DNA of 64,000 nt. Origin: Methylococcaceae bacterium. Its GTDB lineage: Bacteria; Pseudomonadota; Gammaproteobacteria; Methylococcales; Methylomonadaceae. The notes under the pieces are model-generated. The model had not been told where the DNA came from. It ran no database searches and worked only from the letters and a program-made list of their open reading frames with translations. Within the stretch, counting starts at the first letter, position 1, and each line of letters starts with the position of its first letter. Of this stretch, positions 26,915 to 35,225 are shown piece after piece. The stretch is from positions 186,001 through 250,000 of the forward strand of contig JAUYBL010000038.1 in the NCBI GenBank assembly GCA_030693065.1, given 5' to 3'. The position numbers were made by a program, and so were the translations under genes.

Positions 26915-27953
26915 TTTAGAACTTAACTGTCCCCTGCCCTTGCAATACGAACAGATCGTCATGGCCCACGGCGGTGGCGGTCGTTTGATGCAGCAATTGC
27001 TGGAAAGCATCATCCAGCCGGTTTTTAACAACCCGATTCTGAACCAAAAACACGATAGCGCCGTTGTTAATGTCAATGGTTCTAAGATTGCCTTCACTAC
27101 CGATTCTTATGTGGTGAAGCCGCTGTTTTTTCCCGGTGGCGACATCGGCAAACTCGCGGTCTGCGGCACCTTGAATGATCTGGCGATGAGCGGCGCCAAG
27201 CCCTTATACTTAACTTGCTCGCTGATTATTGAAGAAGGCTTTGCAATAACAGACCTTAAGCGCATTGTAGAATCTATGCAGCAAACCGCCACCCAAGCAG
27301 GCGTATTGATTGTGACCGGTGACACCAAAGTCGTTGATCACGGCAAAGGCGACGGCATATTCATCAATACCGCAGGCATCGGCATTATTGCTGACAAGGT
27401 CGATGTTAACCCCGGCAACATCCAAGTCGGCGACAGCATTATTATCAACAGCGATTTAGCCAGACACGGCATTGCGGTGATGCTGGAACGCGAAGGCTTA
27501 AAGTTTGAGCACCATATCGAAAGCGATTGCGCGGATCTGTCCGGCATCGTTCAGGAGTTGATTGCAGCGGGTATTGAAATCCATTGCATGCGCGACTTAA
27601 CCCGCGGCGGTCTGGCGACCGGGTTGATAGAGCTTGCCACCACGTCGAAGCATCATATTGAAGTGACCGAATCGGTGTTACCCATTCATCAAGACGTTAA
27701 CAGCGCTTGCGAAATTTTAGGATTTGACCCGCTTTATATCGCTAATGAAGGCGCATTTGTGCTGTTAATTCCCGATAGCCAAACCGCACAATGTTTATCT
27801 ATATTGCGCCAGCACTCGCTTGGTGGGCAGGCTGTCCAGATTGGTCAGGTACAATCAACCCATACCCATGGCATGGTCACCCTACAAACCGCGATGGGCA
27901 TCAGTCGCGTACTGGATTTATTAAGCGGCGAACAATTGCCGAGAATTTGTTGA
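26907..27953 (+). CDS. hypE: hydrogenase maturation protein HypE
   Basis: HypE dehydrates the carbamoyl group placed on its C-terminal Cys to a thiocyanate, the CN donor. The start at 26907 (MSDLELN) overlaps hypD by 8 bp; the longer frame from 26841 would run far into hypD. Motifs: [49 protein letters not shown] and [11 protein letters not shown]. The C-terminus is PRIC with the terminal Cys intact. The Cys codon and stop codon fall in the left arm of a REP palindrome. Confidence 0.95.
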   Translation: MSDLELNCPLPLQYEQIVMAHGGGGRLMQQLLESIIQPVFNNPILNQKHDSAVVNVNGSKIAFTTDSYVVKPLFFPGGDIGKLAVCGTLNDLAMSGAKPLYLTCSLIIEEGFAITDLKRIVESMQQTATQAGVLIVTGDTKVVDHGKGDGIFINTAGIGIIADKVDVNPGNIQVGDSIIINSDLARHGIAVMLEREGLKFEHHIESDCADLSGIVQELIAAGIEIHCMRDLTRGGLATGLIELATTSKHHIEVTESVLPIHQDVNSACEILGFDPLYIANEGAFVLLIPDSQTAQCLSILRQHSLGGQAVQIGQVQSTHTHGMVTLQTAMGISRVLDLLSGEQLPRIC

Positions 27954-27996
27954 TTCCATCCATGGTTCGACAAGCTCACCAAGAACGGAATCAACA
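27948..27996. repeat. REP-type palindrome at the hypE stop
   Basis: Arms TGTTGATTCC and GGAATCAACA (10 bp, perfect) enclose CATGGTTCGACAAGCTCACC. It covers the final Cys codon and stop of hypE and fills most of the gap to the ABC transporter gene. Confidence 0.85.
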
Positions 27997-28006
27997 AGTT
28001 ACTATC

Positions 28007-28669
28007 ATGCCCCCCATCATTCAATTCGATCACGTATCGGTTTCCGCCCACGAAAAAACGATTTTATCGGACATCAGCTTTACTCTTTCTTCTGGCGAAA
28101 AAGCGGTGTTATGCGGCAAATCCGGCTCAGGTAAAAGTAGCGTGCTTAAAACCTTGTTGGGTCTGCTGCCGATAAAACGAGGCACAGTTTATTTTCAGCA
28201 AATCCCGCTAACGCCAGCCTCCGTGCAAACGATTAGAAGCTGCGCAGCTTACATTGGACAAGAGCCGATGCTGGGTGCTGACAACGTGCGCGATGCCCTA
28301 CTCTTGCCTTTTCAATTTAAAGCTCATCGCGGCCATCAACCCTCAGAAGCCCAGCTTATTGAGGTATTGCAACGCCTGAAATTGCCCGCAGATATTTTAA
28401 AACAACAAAGCAGCCATATTTCCGGCGGTGAAAAACAGCGCATTGCGCTGGCCCGCGGCTTGTTATTAGGCAAGACCTTGTATTTGCTAGACGAGGTCAC
28501 CAGCGCCTTGGATGCGGAAAGCAAACAAGCCGTGTTCGAAGTGTTTTCTGATCCTGCTCTGACGGTGCTGTCAGTCGCTCATGATCCCGAATGGCTGGAG
28601 CGCTGCAGCATTATTTTTGAACTTGAAGCGGGCCGATTGATTGAGGTAAAACGCCATGGCAACACTTGA
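28007..28669 (+). CDS. fetA: ABC transporter ATP-binding protein (FetA/YbbL-like)
   Basis: A 220-residue ATPase. Walker A CGKSGSGKSSVLK (about 38-50), Q-loop in YIGQEPM, signature ISGGEKQRIALARG, Walker B LYLLDEVTSALD. The start at 28007 (MPPIIQFDHVSV) is where family similarity begins; the upstream frame belongs to hypE and the REP repeat. With the next gene it forms a FetAB/UPF0014-type exporter, implicated in iron homeostasis in E. coli. The next gene overlaps by 14 bp. Confidence 0.82.
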   Translation: MPPIIQFDHVSVSAHEKTILSDISFTLSSGEKAVLCGKSGSGKSSVLKTLLGLLPIKRGTVYFQQIPLTPASVQTIRSCAAYIGQEPMLGADNVRDALLLPFQFKAHRGHQPSEAQLIEVLQRLKLPADILKQQSSHISGGEKQRIALARGLLLGKTLYLLDEVTSALDAESKQAVFEVFSDPALTVLSVAHDPEWLERCSIIFELEAGRLIEVKRHGNT

Positions 28670-29447
28670 TATTCAATTGCCGCAGATGGCGCTGCTTTAT
28701 GGCTTGTGCCTCCTGCCGGTGTTACTGCTCTGGCTGATTGGCCTGCGCTTAAGCCGGGATATTGGCATCAGTATTCTGCGCATGACCATTCAATTAGCGC
28801 TGGTCGGCATTTACTTAAAAACACTCTTCGAACTTAATCATCCCTGGCTGAATGGCTTATGGATACTGGTGATGCTGATCGTCGCCGATTTAAGCATCTT
28901 GCGTCGTGCCGGTCTAAAAGCTCGTTATTTTGCGCTAGCCACCTTTACCGCGATTGCCTCCAGCATCTTATTTTCTACAGCCTACTTGGTGATCCTGGTT
29001 ATCCAGCCGACGCATTATTACGATGCCCGTTATATCGTACCCTTAGCCGGGATGATTCTTGGCAACTGCCTGCAAGGCAATGTCATCGCCTTAGAACGTT
29101 TCTATTCAGCCGTGCGCAAAAACGAAAACGAATACGCGACTTTTTTGATGTTGGGTGCGACCCGTTGGGAGGCGGTGCGGCCGTATTTTAAAGAAGCCAT
29201 CAAAGCCGCCATCAACCCAACCATTGCCGGTATGGCGACCATGGGATTAGTCTCACTGCCGGGCATGATGACCGGGCAAATTCTGGGCGGCAGCGAACCT
29301 GGCCTAGCCGTTAAATACCAAATCGCCATCATGATCTGCATCTTCACCAGCACCACCATCGCCAGCATTATTAACCTAAAGCTCAGCTTGGCAATTGCCT
29401 TCAACGCATATGATGTTTTGAGGGATGATGTGATTAAGAAGCCTTGA
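28656..29447 (+). CDS. fetB: ABC transporter permease (FetB/UPF0014-like)
   Basis: A 263-residue membrane protein with about seven hydrophobic helices. Family motifs: ISILRMTIQLALVGIYLKT near the N-terminus, VPLAGMILGNCLQGNVIALER in the middle, and GLVSLPGMMTGQILGGSEP. Length matches FetB. Its position after the hyp genes might reflect metal handling linked to hydrogenase assembly, but that is inference from neighbourhood only. Confidence 0.85.
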   Translation: MATLDIQLPQMALLYGLCLLPVLLLWLIGLRLSRDIGISILRMTIQLALVGIYLKTLFELNHPWLNGLWILVMLIVADLSILRRAGLKARYFALATFTAIASSILFSTAYLVILVIQPTHYYDARYIVPLAGMILGNCLQGNVIALERFYSAVRKNENEYATFLMLGATRWEAVRPYFKEAIKAAINPTIAGMATMGLVSLPGMMTGQILGGSEPGLAVKYQIAIMICIFTSTTIASIINLKLSLAIAFNAYDVLRDDVIKKP

Positions 29448-29493
29448 TTGACTTCGCGGTTGCGGTTGTCGGCAACCGCAACCGCTTAGATTA

Positions 29494-30012
29494 CTACCGG
29501 CCTAAATCGTTAATTGCATCGACCACCATGCCCGAACCGATGGCAATCATCAAAATATCAGATGCCACACGCACAAATCGATACCCTGGAGGTGGCGGCC
29601 CGAAGTTACCCAGTACAGCCGGAGGCAATTCGTAAAAAACCACATCTCTAGGTAAAGGACGCCCTATCGCCCATTTTTTTGCCTGACCGGGAGGCATACA
29701 GCCATTGTGTTTTTTGGCTAGGCCAGGCGGGCAACGACCGGTAGACTGATATTCGCCAGCATAGTAATCACGGATAACAGCCCGGTGCCGGTCGATGAAA
29801 TGCCCCTCGCCGCTAGAACTGGGTCTATCGCTGTCATGCCGCTCATCTCGATCCTGATGCCGTTCATTCTGCTGATGTTTATGTTGCTTGCCACTATGTT
29901 TACCAACGCCCCCAGCCCCTAACGGCTTGTCTGCCATTGCCGGAGTGGCACTTAAAATCGCAGCGGCGAGCAACATTTGCCCGGTTATTTTTGAAATCTT
30001 ATGCAGTGTCAT
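29494..30012 (-). CDS. RcnB/CigR-like exported protein
   Basis: A 172-residue protein with a signal peptide (cleavage likely after ATPAMA), a His/Asp/Arg-rich low-complexity stretch (about 38-70, many His), then the conserved RcnB/CigR domain: CPPGLAKKHNGCMPPGQAKKW, YELPPAVL and PPGYRFVRVASDILMIAIGSG. RcnB is a periplasmic nickel/cobalt-homeostasis protein, and CigR an inner-membrane relative with a hydrophobic end like this one. The His-rich part and proximity to nickel-enzyme genes make metal handling plausible but unproven. Confidence 0.8.
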   Translation of the reverse strand: MTLHKISKITGQMLLAAAILSATPAMADKPLGAGGVGKHSGKQHKHQQNERHQDRDERHDSDRPSSSGEGHFIDRHRAVIRDYYAGEYQSTGRCPPGLAKKHNGCMPPGQAKKWAIGRPLPRDVVFYELPPAVLGNFGPPPPGYRFVRVASDILMIAIGSGMVVDAINDLGR

Positions 30013-30182
30013 AACTAGCCACCTTATTGTCTGTATGAATAAAAATTACTCGTTGATTATGGCTTATGTTGATAACCGAGTATGTCCGGTAACGCACAGA
30101 TGTTGCGGCATTGAAATATTCGGATATAACAAAACAAAACACTTTTGTTAACTCGCAAATTTTTTCCGAAGGTACTACGTCG

Positions 30183-30629
30183 ATGATTTTATTTAAACAG
30201 GCAGCCATAGGCATTTTGTTGGTTTTGGCAATAGGCTCACCTGCTAACGCAGAAGAATCAACAGTGTTAATAAACAAAACCTATAACCTCGGTGACAGTG
30301 GTCCCCAAGGCGGTAAAGTTTATGTTATCGACAGTTCTGGTCAACACGGATTGGAAGCCAAACCTGCCGATCAACCCGACTCATTAATTTGGCGTGACGC
30401 AGTTACTGCGGCGGAGGCTTATGGCTCCGGCTGGCATTTACCTACTATCGCCGAATTAAAATTACTGTATGAACAAAAAATGCAGGTCGGCGGCTTTGCC
30501 AATGACGACTATTGGAGCAGTACCGAGCAGGATGTCAACAGTGCCTGGATTCAAGGCTTTGCCAGAGGTGACCAAGATCGTTACAACAAACACAGTAAAT
30601 TGAATGTCCGTGCGGTGCGAGTGTTTTAA
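30183..30629 (+). CDS. exported DUF1566-domain protein
   Basis: A 148-residue secreted protein. The start at 30183 follows CGAAGG and gives the signal peptide MILFKQAAIGILLVLAIGSP with cleavage near ANA-EES. The mature part is a DUF1566/Lcl-type domain: GPQGGKVYVIDSSGQHG, ..W.DAV.AAEAYGSGWHLPTIAELKLLY, DDYWSSTE, and LNVRAVRVF. This lectin-like fold appears in many surface or fimbrial proteins; the ligand is unknown. Confidence 0.82.
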   Translation: MILFKQAAIGILLVLAIGSPANAEESTVLINKTYNLGDSGPQGGKVYVIDSSGQHGLEAKPADQPDSLIWRDAVTAAEAYGSGWHLPTIAELKLLYEQKMQVGGFANDDYWSSTEQDVNSAWIQGFARGDQDRYNKHSKLNVRAVRVF

Positions 30630-30765
30630 GTCCCCAAAATCATTAGACCATTACAAAGCGCGATTTCTGAGCTGATCTGTTTTTGCTCCCTGTCGAGCAT
30701 AAATTGCTAAAACGATTACAACATGCAACAAGAAATGCTGTGTTGAATCGATTGGCAATTAATAA

Positions 30766-30838
30766 TGCACCAATTTAGAACGAGACAGCCACGTCATCGC
30801 CTTATTTTGGTGCAATTATTACGAGCTAAAATTGCACC
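30766..30838 (+). promoter_or_regulatory. cluster of NtrC-like half sites (TGCACC/GGTGCA)
   Basis: TGCACCA at 30766-30772, TTTTGGTGCAATT at 30805-30817 and AATTGCACC at 30830-30838. The last two form a 9-bp inverted repeat. They resemble NtrC enhancer half sites, though none is in the canonical close pair. They lie 160-230 bp upstream of the sigma-54-like element at 30999. Confidence 0.35.
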
Positions 30839-30861
30839 TAAAACACAAGCCATTGAAATGG

Positions 30862-30976
30862 ACACTTCGAAAAACCCTGCACTTCGATAAACTCGATGCG
30901 AACGGAGTCTTGCAAATCAATAAGTTCCGTTCTTGCAGAGCTCGTCAAACCATGATCGCGTGGCTTTTCCCAGGGT
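30862..30976. repeat. degenerate REP-type repeat pair
   Basis: CACTTCGAAAAACCCTGCAC, GCGAACGGAGT, AAGTTCCGTTCTTGCAGAGC and TCGTCAAACCATGATCG are diverged versions of the REP units seen intact at 50268 and 52171. No believable gene occupies 30630-31231 apart from the candidate small RNA. Confidence 0.65.
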
Positions 30977-30998
30977 CTAATAAATACGTTTTAACTTT

Positions 30999-31014
30999 TG
31001 GCACTGTTAATGCT
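30999..31014 (+). promoter_or_regulatory. sigma-54-type promoter candidate
   Basis: TGGCACTGTTAATGCT has the exact GG-to-GC spacing of -24/-12 promoters and differs from TGGCAC-N5-TTGC only at the first T of the -12 box. Transcription would begin near 31025. Confidence 0.45.
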
Positions 31015-31024
31015 TTTATATCCA

Positions 31025-31104
31025 TGAACATGCTTTTTTGATTGTTCATCCCTGTGCTTGGTACCTTGGGCGTCCTATCTTTCTCCGATAGGACGCTTTT
31101 TTTT
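31025..31104 (+). ncRNA. candidate small RNA of about 80 nt
   Basis: The interval runs from the predicted start of the sigma-54-like promoter to the end of a strong intrinsic terminator. It holds a potential 5' hairpin (ATGAAC about 31023-31028 pairing with GTTCAT about 31044-31049), a single-stranded middle, and the terminator stem. No convincing open reading frame covers it, and the terminator cannot belong to the DUF1566 gene because it lies 440 bp beyond that gene's stop. An untranslated leader attenuator for the EAL gene is the alternative. Confidence 0.4.
31070..31104 (+). terminator. strong intrinsic terminator
   Basis: Perfect 10-bp stem GCGTCCTATC / GATAGGACGC with a 7-nt loop, followed by eight T. 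It is not adjacent to the end of any protein gene and lies 128 bp before the EAL gene start. Confidence 0.85.
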
Positions 31105-31231
31105 GCCTTGCAAATTCTACAATTTATATTCACTTAAATTAGGGCATATAGTTTGCTTATTTTTAAGTGTGATATAACCCATTACGCGAATTCGATTCCC
31201 AAAGTGCAAAACTTACTAATGCTTTCCATAC

Positions 31232-32401
31232 ATGAATAAAGAAAAATTATTCCCCTACTTTCAGCCTATTGTTGGCATTGCCAGCGGCAGAATCATTGGG
31301 TACGAAGCCTTAGCCAGACAAGTGGGCATCGACGGTAACGTCATTTCGGCAGGCGAGTTATTCTCATCGCCGCATATTGCTGATGAACAACTGATTGAAT
31401 GGGATCGTATTGTTCGGCGGCAAGCACTACAAAAATTCAGCACTTCAAATTGTAACGGCTACTTAACACTGAACATTTCCGCGCAATGGATTGACTATGT
31501 CTCTGATGTAAATTCATTACCGACTTTGCTCATGCTGGACGAATTTAACATTGACCGAAGCCGGATCATTATCGAAATTACTGAATCCAAAGGCGATTTG
31601 GACAAACTGGTTGAGGTTGTCGATGTCTATCGAAAGCACGGTCTGAAAGTGGCTATTGATGATTTTGGGGCGGGATTTTCACAGTTGGAAAGAGTCATGG
31701 CCATCCAACCTGACATTATTAAATTGGATATGCGGCTATTTAAACAGGCCACTAAAGGCGGCATCGCCAGCGATATTGTGCATCTTTTAACCCGCTTGGC
31801 AAAACGCACCGGTTGCCGCATTGTGTGTGAAGGCGTGGAAACCGAGGAGGAATTCTTTTTCGGCTTAAGCTGTGGTGCTCAATATATGCAGGGCTATTTC
31901 TTTGCCCCGGCCGAGGCTGAATTTAAACCTTCAAGTCATTATCAAACGCACATCAGCGAGTTAAGAAAAACCTTCCTAGATAAAACGCTGACCAAAGAAC
32001 AACATAAAATTCAATACATCGCCAAAATTAAAATTCTTTGCGAACAACTCAAGCTAGCATTAGCTACCGATTTTAATTTAAACCATTTATCAGCCCATCC
32101 CTTTGAAGAAAGTGGCGTTCTAAGGTTTTATTTATGTAATAACGATGGCGAGCAAGTATCGTCAAATTTTAATTTTGCCGATGGCAAATGGTTTGAAGAT
32201 CCCGCGCAAATAGGCTTTAACTGGGCCTGGCGACCTTATTTTTATCAATTACTGGCACTTGAATCTGAAAATGACCACTATCGCCTGGTCACTTCAGAAC
32301 GTTATAGAGACTTTAATACCGATGTGCTTTGCAAAACCTTATCGCTCAGACTGGACGAGAAACGCATCTTATTAGTCGATATTGCCGCCGCATGGCTATG
32401 A
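31232..32401 (+). CDS. EAL-domain cyclic-di-GMP phosphodiesterase with YkuI-like C-terminus
   Basis: A 389-residue cytoplasmic protein. The EAL domain (about 1-240) keeps the catalytic residues: YEALAR, LTLNIS (Asn), EITES (Glu), IDDFGAG (DD), IKLDMRLF (Lys), CEGVETEEE (Glu) and the final QYMQGYFFA. It should therefore hydrolyse c-di-GMP. The C-terminal part (about 250-389) resembles the PAS-like domain after EAL in Bacillus YkuI, probably a ligand or dimerisation module. No GGDEF domain is attached. A terminator-like structure lies upstream. Confidence 0.88.
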   Translation: MNKEKLFPYFQPIVGIASGRIIGYEALARQVGIDGNVISAGELFSSPHIADEQLIEWDRIVRRQALQKFSTSNCNGYLTLNISAQWIDYVSDVNSLPTLLMLDEFNIDRSRIIIEITESKGDLDKLVEVVDVYRKHGLKVAIDDFGAGFSQLERVMAIQPDIIKLDMRLFKQATKGGIASDIVHLLTRLAKRTGCRIVCEGVETEEEFFFGLSCGAQYMQGYFFAPAEAEFKPSSHYQTHISELRKTFLDKTLTKEQHKIQYIAKIKILCEQLKLALATDFNLNHLSAHPFEESGVLRFYLCNNDGEQVSSNFNFADGKWFEDPAQIGFNWAWRPYFYQLLALESENDHYRLVTSERYRDFNTDVLCKTLSLRLDEKRILLVDIAAAWL

Positions 32402-32630
32402 CTTTGACTACTGTCAACCGCTTTAGACATCCTAACTACGCTCCCAACCCGCACAACATTAGTGAATAGCCAAAGGCTCCACGCACTAAAATTGTGCGTA
32501 GATTAAAGCGCCTGAACCAAAAATACCCGCCCAAACCTTAATTTGTAGCAAACCAGACAATGTGGCTTACATATTGCTTTTGTCATCAGTGTCTCGTTTC
32601 ATTTTTAACGTATCACTAAGGAAAAATCGC

Positions 32631-35201
32631 ATGTTGTCAGAGGCTGACCGTTTTGAAACATTCTCCCCGTATATTCGTAGCGTTGCCCAGTGTAAAGAAA
32701 TTCTCCGTGAGTTGAATGGCACCTGGGGACTGATTTCAGCCATTGCCGAAATCAGTTGTCCCAAGGAAGCCGCCTCTATATTGCCCGCAATGGCAGCCAC
32801 CAAAAAAGGCTTTGATGATTTGGAAAGCACGTTGACCAATCAGCTAGTGTCTGAAGAAATCAAAAAAACCTGTCTGGAGCTGGAATCCAAGGCGCAAGTA
32901 TCGATAGATATTTTGGTGCGTAACCTGTACGAACGTACGGCCGACATCGGTTTTTTGGCGACTAACGCCGACATCTGCGATTTCGTGCAGGGCTCTACCA
33001 AAGGTGAGCGGATCTATATAGATGCTATTAACCAACTGCTCGACGAATACGGCTCAAAATATACTGTGTACGACGACATCATTATTCTCGATGCCAACAG
33101 CCACATCCTGGCAAGGCTTGACCGCAACACTGGGAACGTCGATCAACGCATAAGCGATCCGATTATTCAACAGACTTTACATTCGTTGGAAGACTATGTT
33201 GAAACCTTTGGCAAAACCAAGCTTCGACCTGGTGTCGACCGGGCACTGATTTATTCAAAACGCATCGTCGATCCAATCGATGACTCGGTGATTGGCGTGT
33301 TGTGCCTATCGTTTCGATTTGATAACGAAATGGACGGGGTATTTCGCAGCTTACAAAAAAGAGGTGACAAGGCGGCCATGTTGTTGCTGAACGCCGATTG
33401 TGTCGTTATTGCCACCAGTGATCCTGATCACGTTCCGATTGGTCGTATCATTGAAGCTGTTCCGGAAGGAGATGATTTCGGCGTCACTCAATTTGCCGGG
33501 CGCGAATACCTGTCCGTCACCCGCCGAGGCCGTCCCTATCAGGGCTATGGGGGTCAAGAATGGTACGGACATGCGATGATTCCATTGCAATCGGCATTTA
33601 CGCCTTCCGCTTCTGACAGGGAAATCACTGCCGACATCCTGAGACAGGGTGACTCGCTGTCAGCGCAGCAATCCGGTGTAATCGCCGGTGCGGCCGAAGG
33701 CATTAATCAATTTTTACATCGCGTCATCTGGAACGGCCAAGTCATGGCGACCAACGACGATGGTAATCTGGTATCGCTAAAAGCCATTCTCAGACAAATA
33801 CGTTCGATGGGCGCACGCACCGCTCAAGCGCTTGCAGACTCCAGCAGCAAGCTGCACACCACCATGATCACCTCCGAGCTCCGTAGCGCCGAATCCATCG
33901 CGCGATTGATGATTGATATTATGGATCGCAATCTCTATGAGCGCAGTAACGATTGCCGCTGGTGGGCTTTAACCTCTGAAATCCGGCGCATTCTTTCAGA
34001 AGGTCAACTTAGTGCCGATGATGTCGCGAAAATCAGCGACATCTTAAGCTATATCAACAAGCTGTATACCGTCTACACACGCCTTTTTATCTACGACATC
34101 AAAGGCACCATCGTAGCTGAATCCAATCTGCATAATGATACCGTCAATGCGGTTGGTAGGCAGGTACATGCTAGTTATGCGCAAGAATGTTTTTCCTTGC
34201 GCTCGCCACAGGAATACCGCGTTTCCGCATTTGAAAACTCCTGGCTATATGAAGGCAACCCCACTTATGTTTATAACGCGGCCATTCGTCATATCGATGA
34301 CCTGAACAACGTCGTTGGCGGGATTGGCATTGTGTTTGATGCCACACCAGAATTCAGACAAATGCTGGAAGATTGCCTGCCTGATAAATCCGGCACCTTT
34401 GGGTTATTTGTCGAACGTCCCAGTGGACGTATTATCGCCACAACCGGAAAGTCCAATTTCAAAACGGGCGAGGTCTTTTGTTCAGATCCGGAATTTTTTG
34501 AACTCAAAGCAGGCACCGGAAAATCCAAAATCGTGCTGTATAACAAAAAATATTATGCGGTCGGCTGTTATTCCTCACGCGGTTACCGCGAGTTTAAAAC
34601 CACCGGTGATTACCAAAATGATGTCGCCGCCTTTGTGTTTATACCCATCGGCGAAAAAACTGAAGCCACCGATACTAAGCAGAGAGAAACAATCGTTTAC
34701 CCGCAAGAGCCGATAGGTGCCGAAACAGTCGATCTGGCAACGTTTTATATCGGCACCGAAATCTATGCACTTTTTGCTTGCGATGTGCTTGAAGCGGTTG
34801 ATGTAGCGTTGATCAACACCCTGCCGGGCGTTAAATCTTATATCGTTGGCAGCGTAATGTATTGTGATAACAGTCCCGATGGCATCAATGAAAAACTTCC
34901 TCTTATGGTAATTGACGGTAGAATTCTGACTAATCATCCCGTTAATGCCGATAACCTAGAAAAAACCACGGGGGCGATTATTGTTGTCCGAACGCAAAAA
35001 GGCCCGGTTGGTTTACTGGTTGATGAGCTTGATGCCATCGCCTCGTTTGAAAAAACCAAAATACAAGACGTTAATGAACTGCTGAGCGGTGACGGCGGTT
35101 ACGTCAAATCATTAGTCAATATTCCAGAAAGTGACATCCCAGGAAAAATGCTTATCGTCTTGGATCAAGACCTGATTCTGGATGCTGTCCGTAAACGTTA
35201 A
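32631..35201 (+). CDS. large CheW-domain protein with two sensor modules
   Basis: An 856-residue soluble protein starting at ATG 32631, which follows AAGGA; longer frames lack a site. Two similar sensor modules each begin with the motif RNLYER (about 97-102 and 433-438), followed by Cache/PAS-like sheets (YTVYDDIIILDANSHIL and YTVYTRLFIYDIKGTIV). The C-terminal about 150 residues are a CheW domain (VDLATFYIGTEIYALFACDVLEAV, GPVGLLVDELDAIASF, KMLIVLDQDLIL). It has no membrane segment and no methylation domain. It presumably couples sensed ligands to a CheA complex; no cheA is nearby. Confidence 0.85.
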   Translation: MLSEADRFETFSPYIRSVAQCKEILRELNGTWGLISAIAEISCPKEAASILPAMAATKKGFDDLESTLTNQLVSEEIKKTCLELESKAQVSIDILVRNLYERTADIGFLATNADICDFVQGSTKGERIYIDAINQLLDEYGSKYTVYDDIIILDANSHILARLDRNTGNVDQRISDPIIQQTLHSLEDYVETFGKTKLRPGVDRALIYSKRIVDPIDDSVIGVLCLSFRFDNEMDGVFRSLQKRGDKAAMLLLNADCVVIATSDPDHVPIGRIIEAVPEGDDFGVTQFAGREYLSVTRRGRPYQGYGGQEWYGHAMIPLQSAFTPSASDREITADILRQGDSLSAQQSGVIAGAAEGINQFLHRVIWNGQVMATNDDGNLVSLKAILRQIRSMGARTAQALADSSSKLHTTMITSELRSAESIARLMIDIMDRNLYERSNDCRWWALTSEIRRILSEGQLSADDVAKISDILSYINKLYTVYTRLFIYDIKGTIVAESNLHNDTVNAVGRQVHASYAQECFSLRSPQEYRVSAFENSWLYEGNPTYVYNAAIRHIDDLNNVVGGIGIVFDATPEFRQMLEDCLPDKSGTFGLFVERPSGRIIATTGKSNFKTGEVFCSDPEFFELKAGTGKSKIVLYNKKYYAVGCYSSRGYREFKTTGDYQNDVAAFVFIPIGEKTEATDTKQRETIVYPQEPIGAETVDLATFYIGTEIYALFACDVLEAVDVALINTLPGVKSYIVGSVMYCDNSPDGINEKLPLMVIDGRILTNHPVNADNLEKTTGAIIVVRTQKGPVGLLVDELDAIASFEKTKIQDVNELLSGDGGYVKSLVNIPESDIPGKMLIVLDQDLILDAVRKR

Positions 35202-35225
35202 TTTATAAAAATAATCTCACTAAAC

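Noticed and set aside
14592-29447. Missing hoxE as evidence of an incomplete diaphorase
   Set aside because: HoxF here has the NuoE-like domain fused at its N-terminus, as in other HoxFUYH enzymes, so no separate hoxE is expected.
30832-31041. 69-codon frame in the DUF1566-EAL gap
   Set aside because: It is made mostly of degenerate REP sequence, has no ribosome-binding site and crosses the sigma-54-like element.
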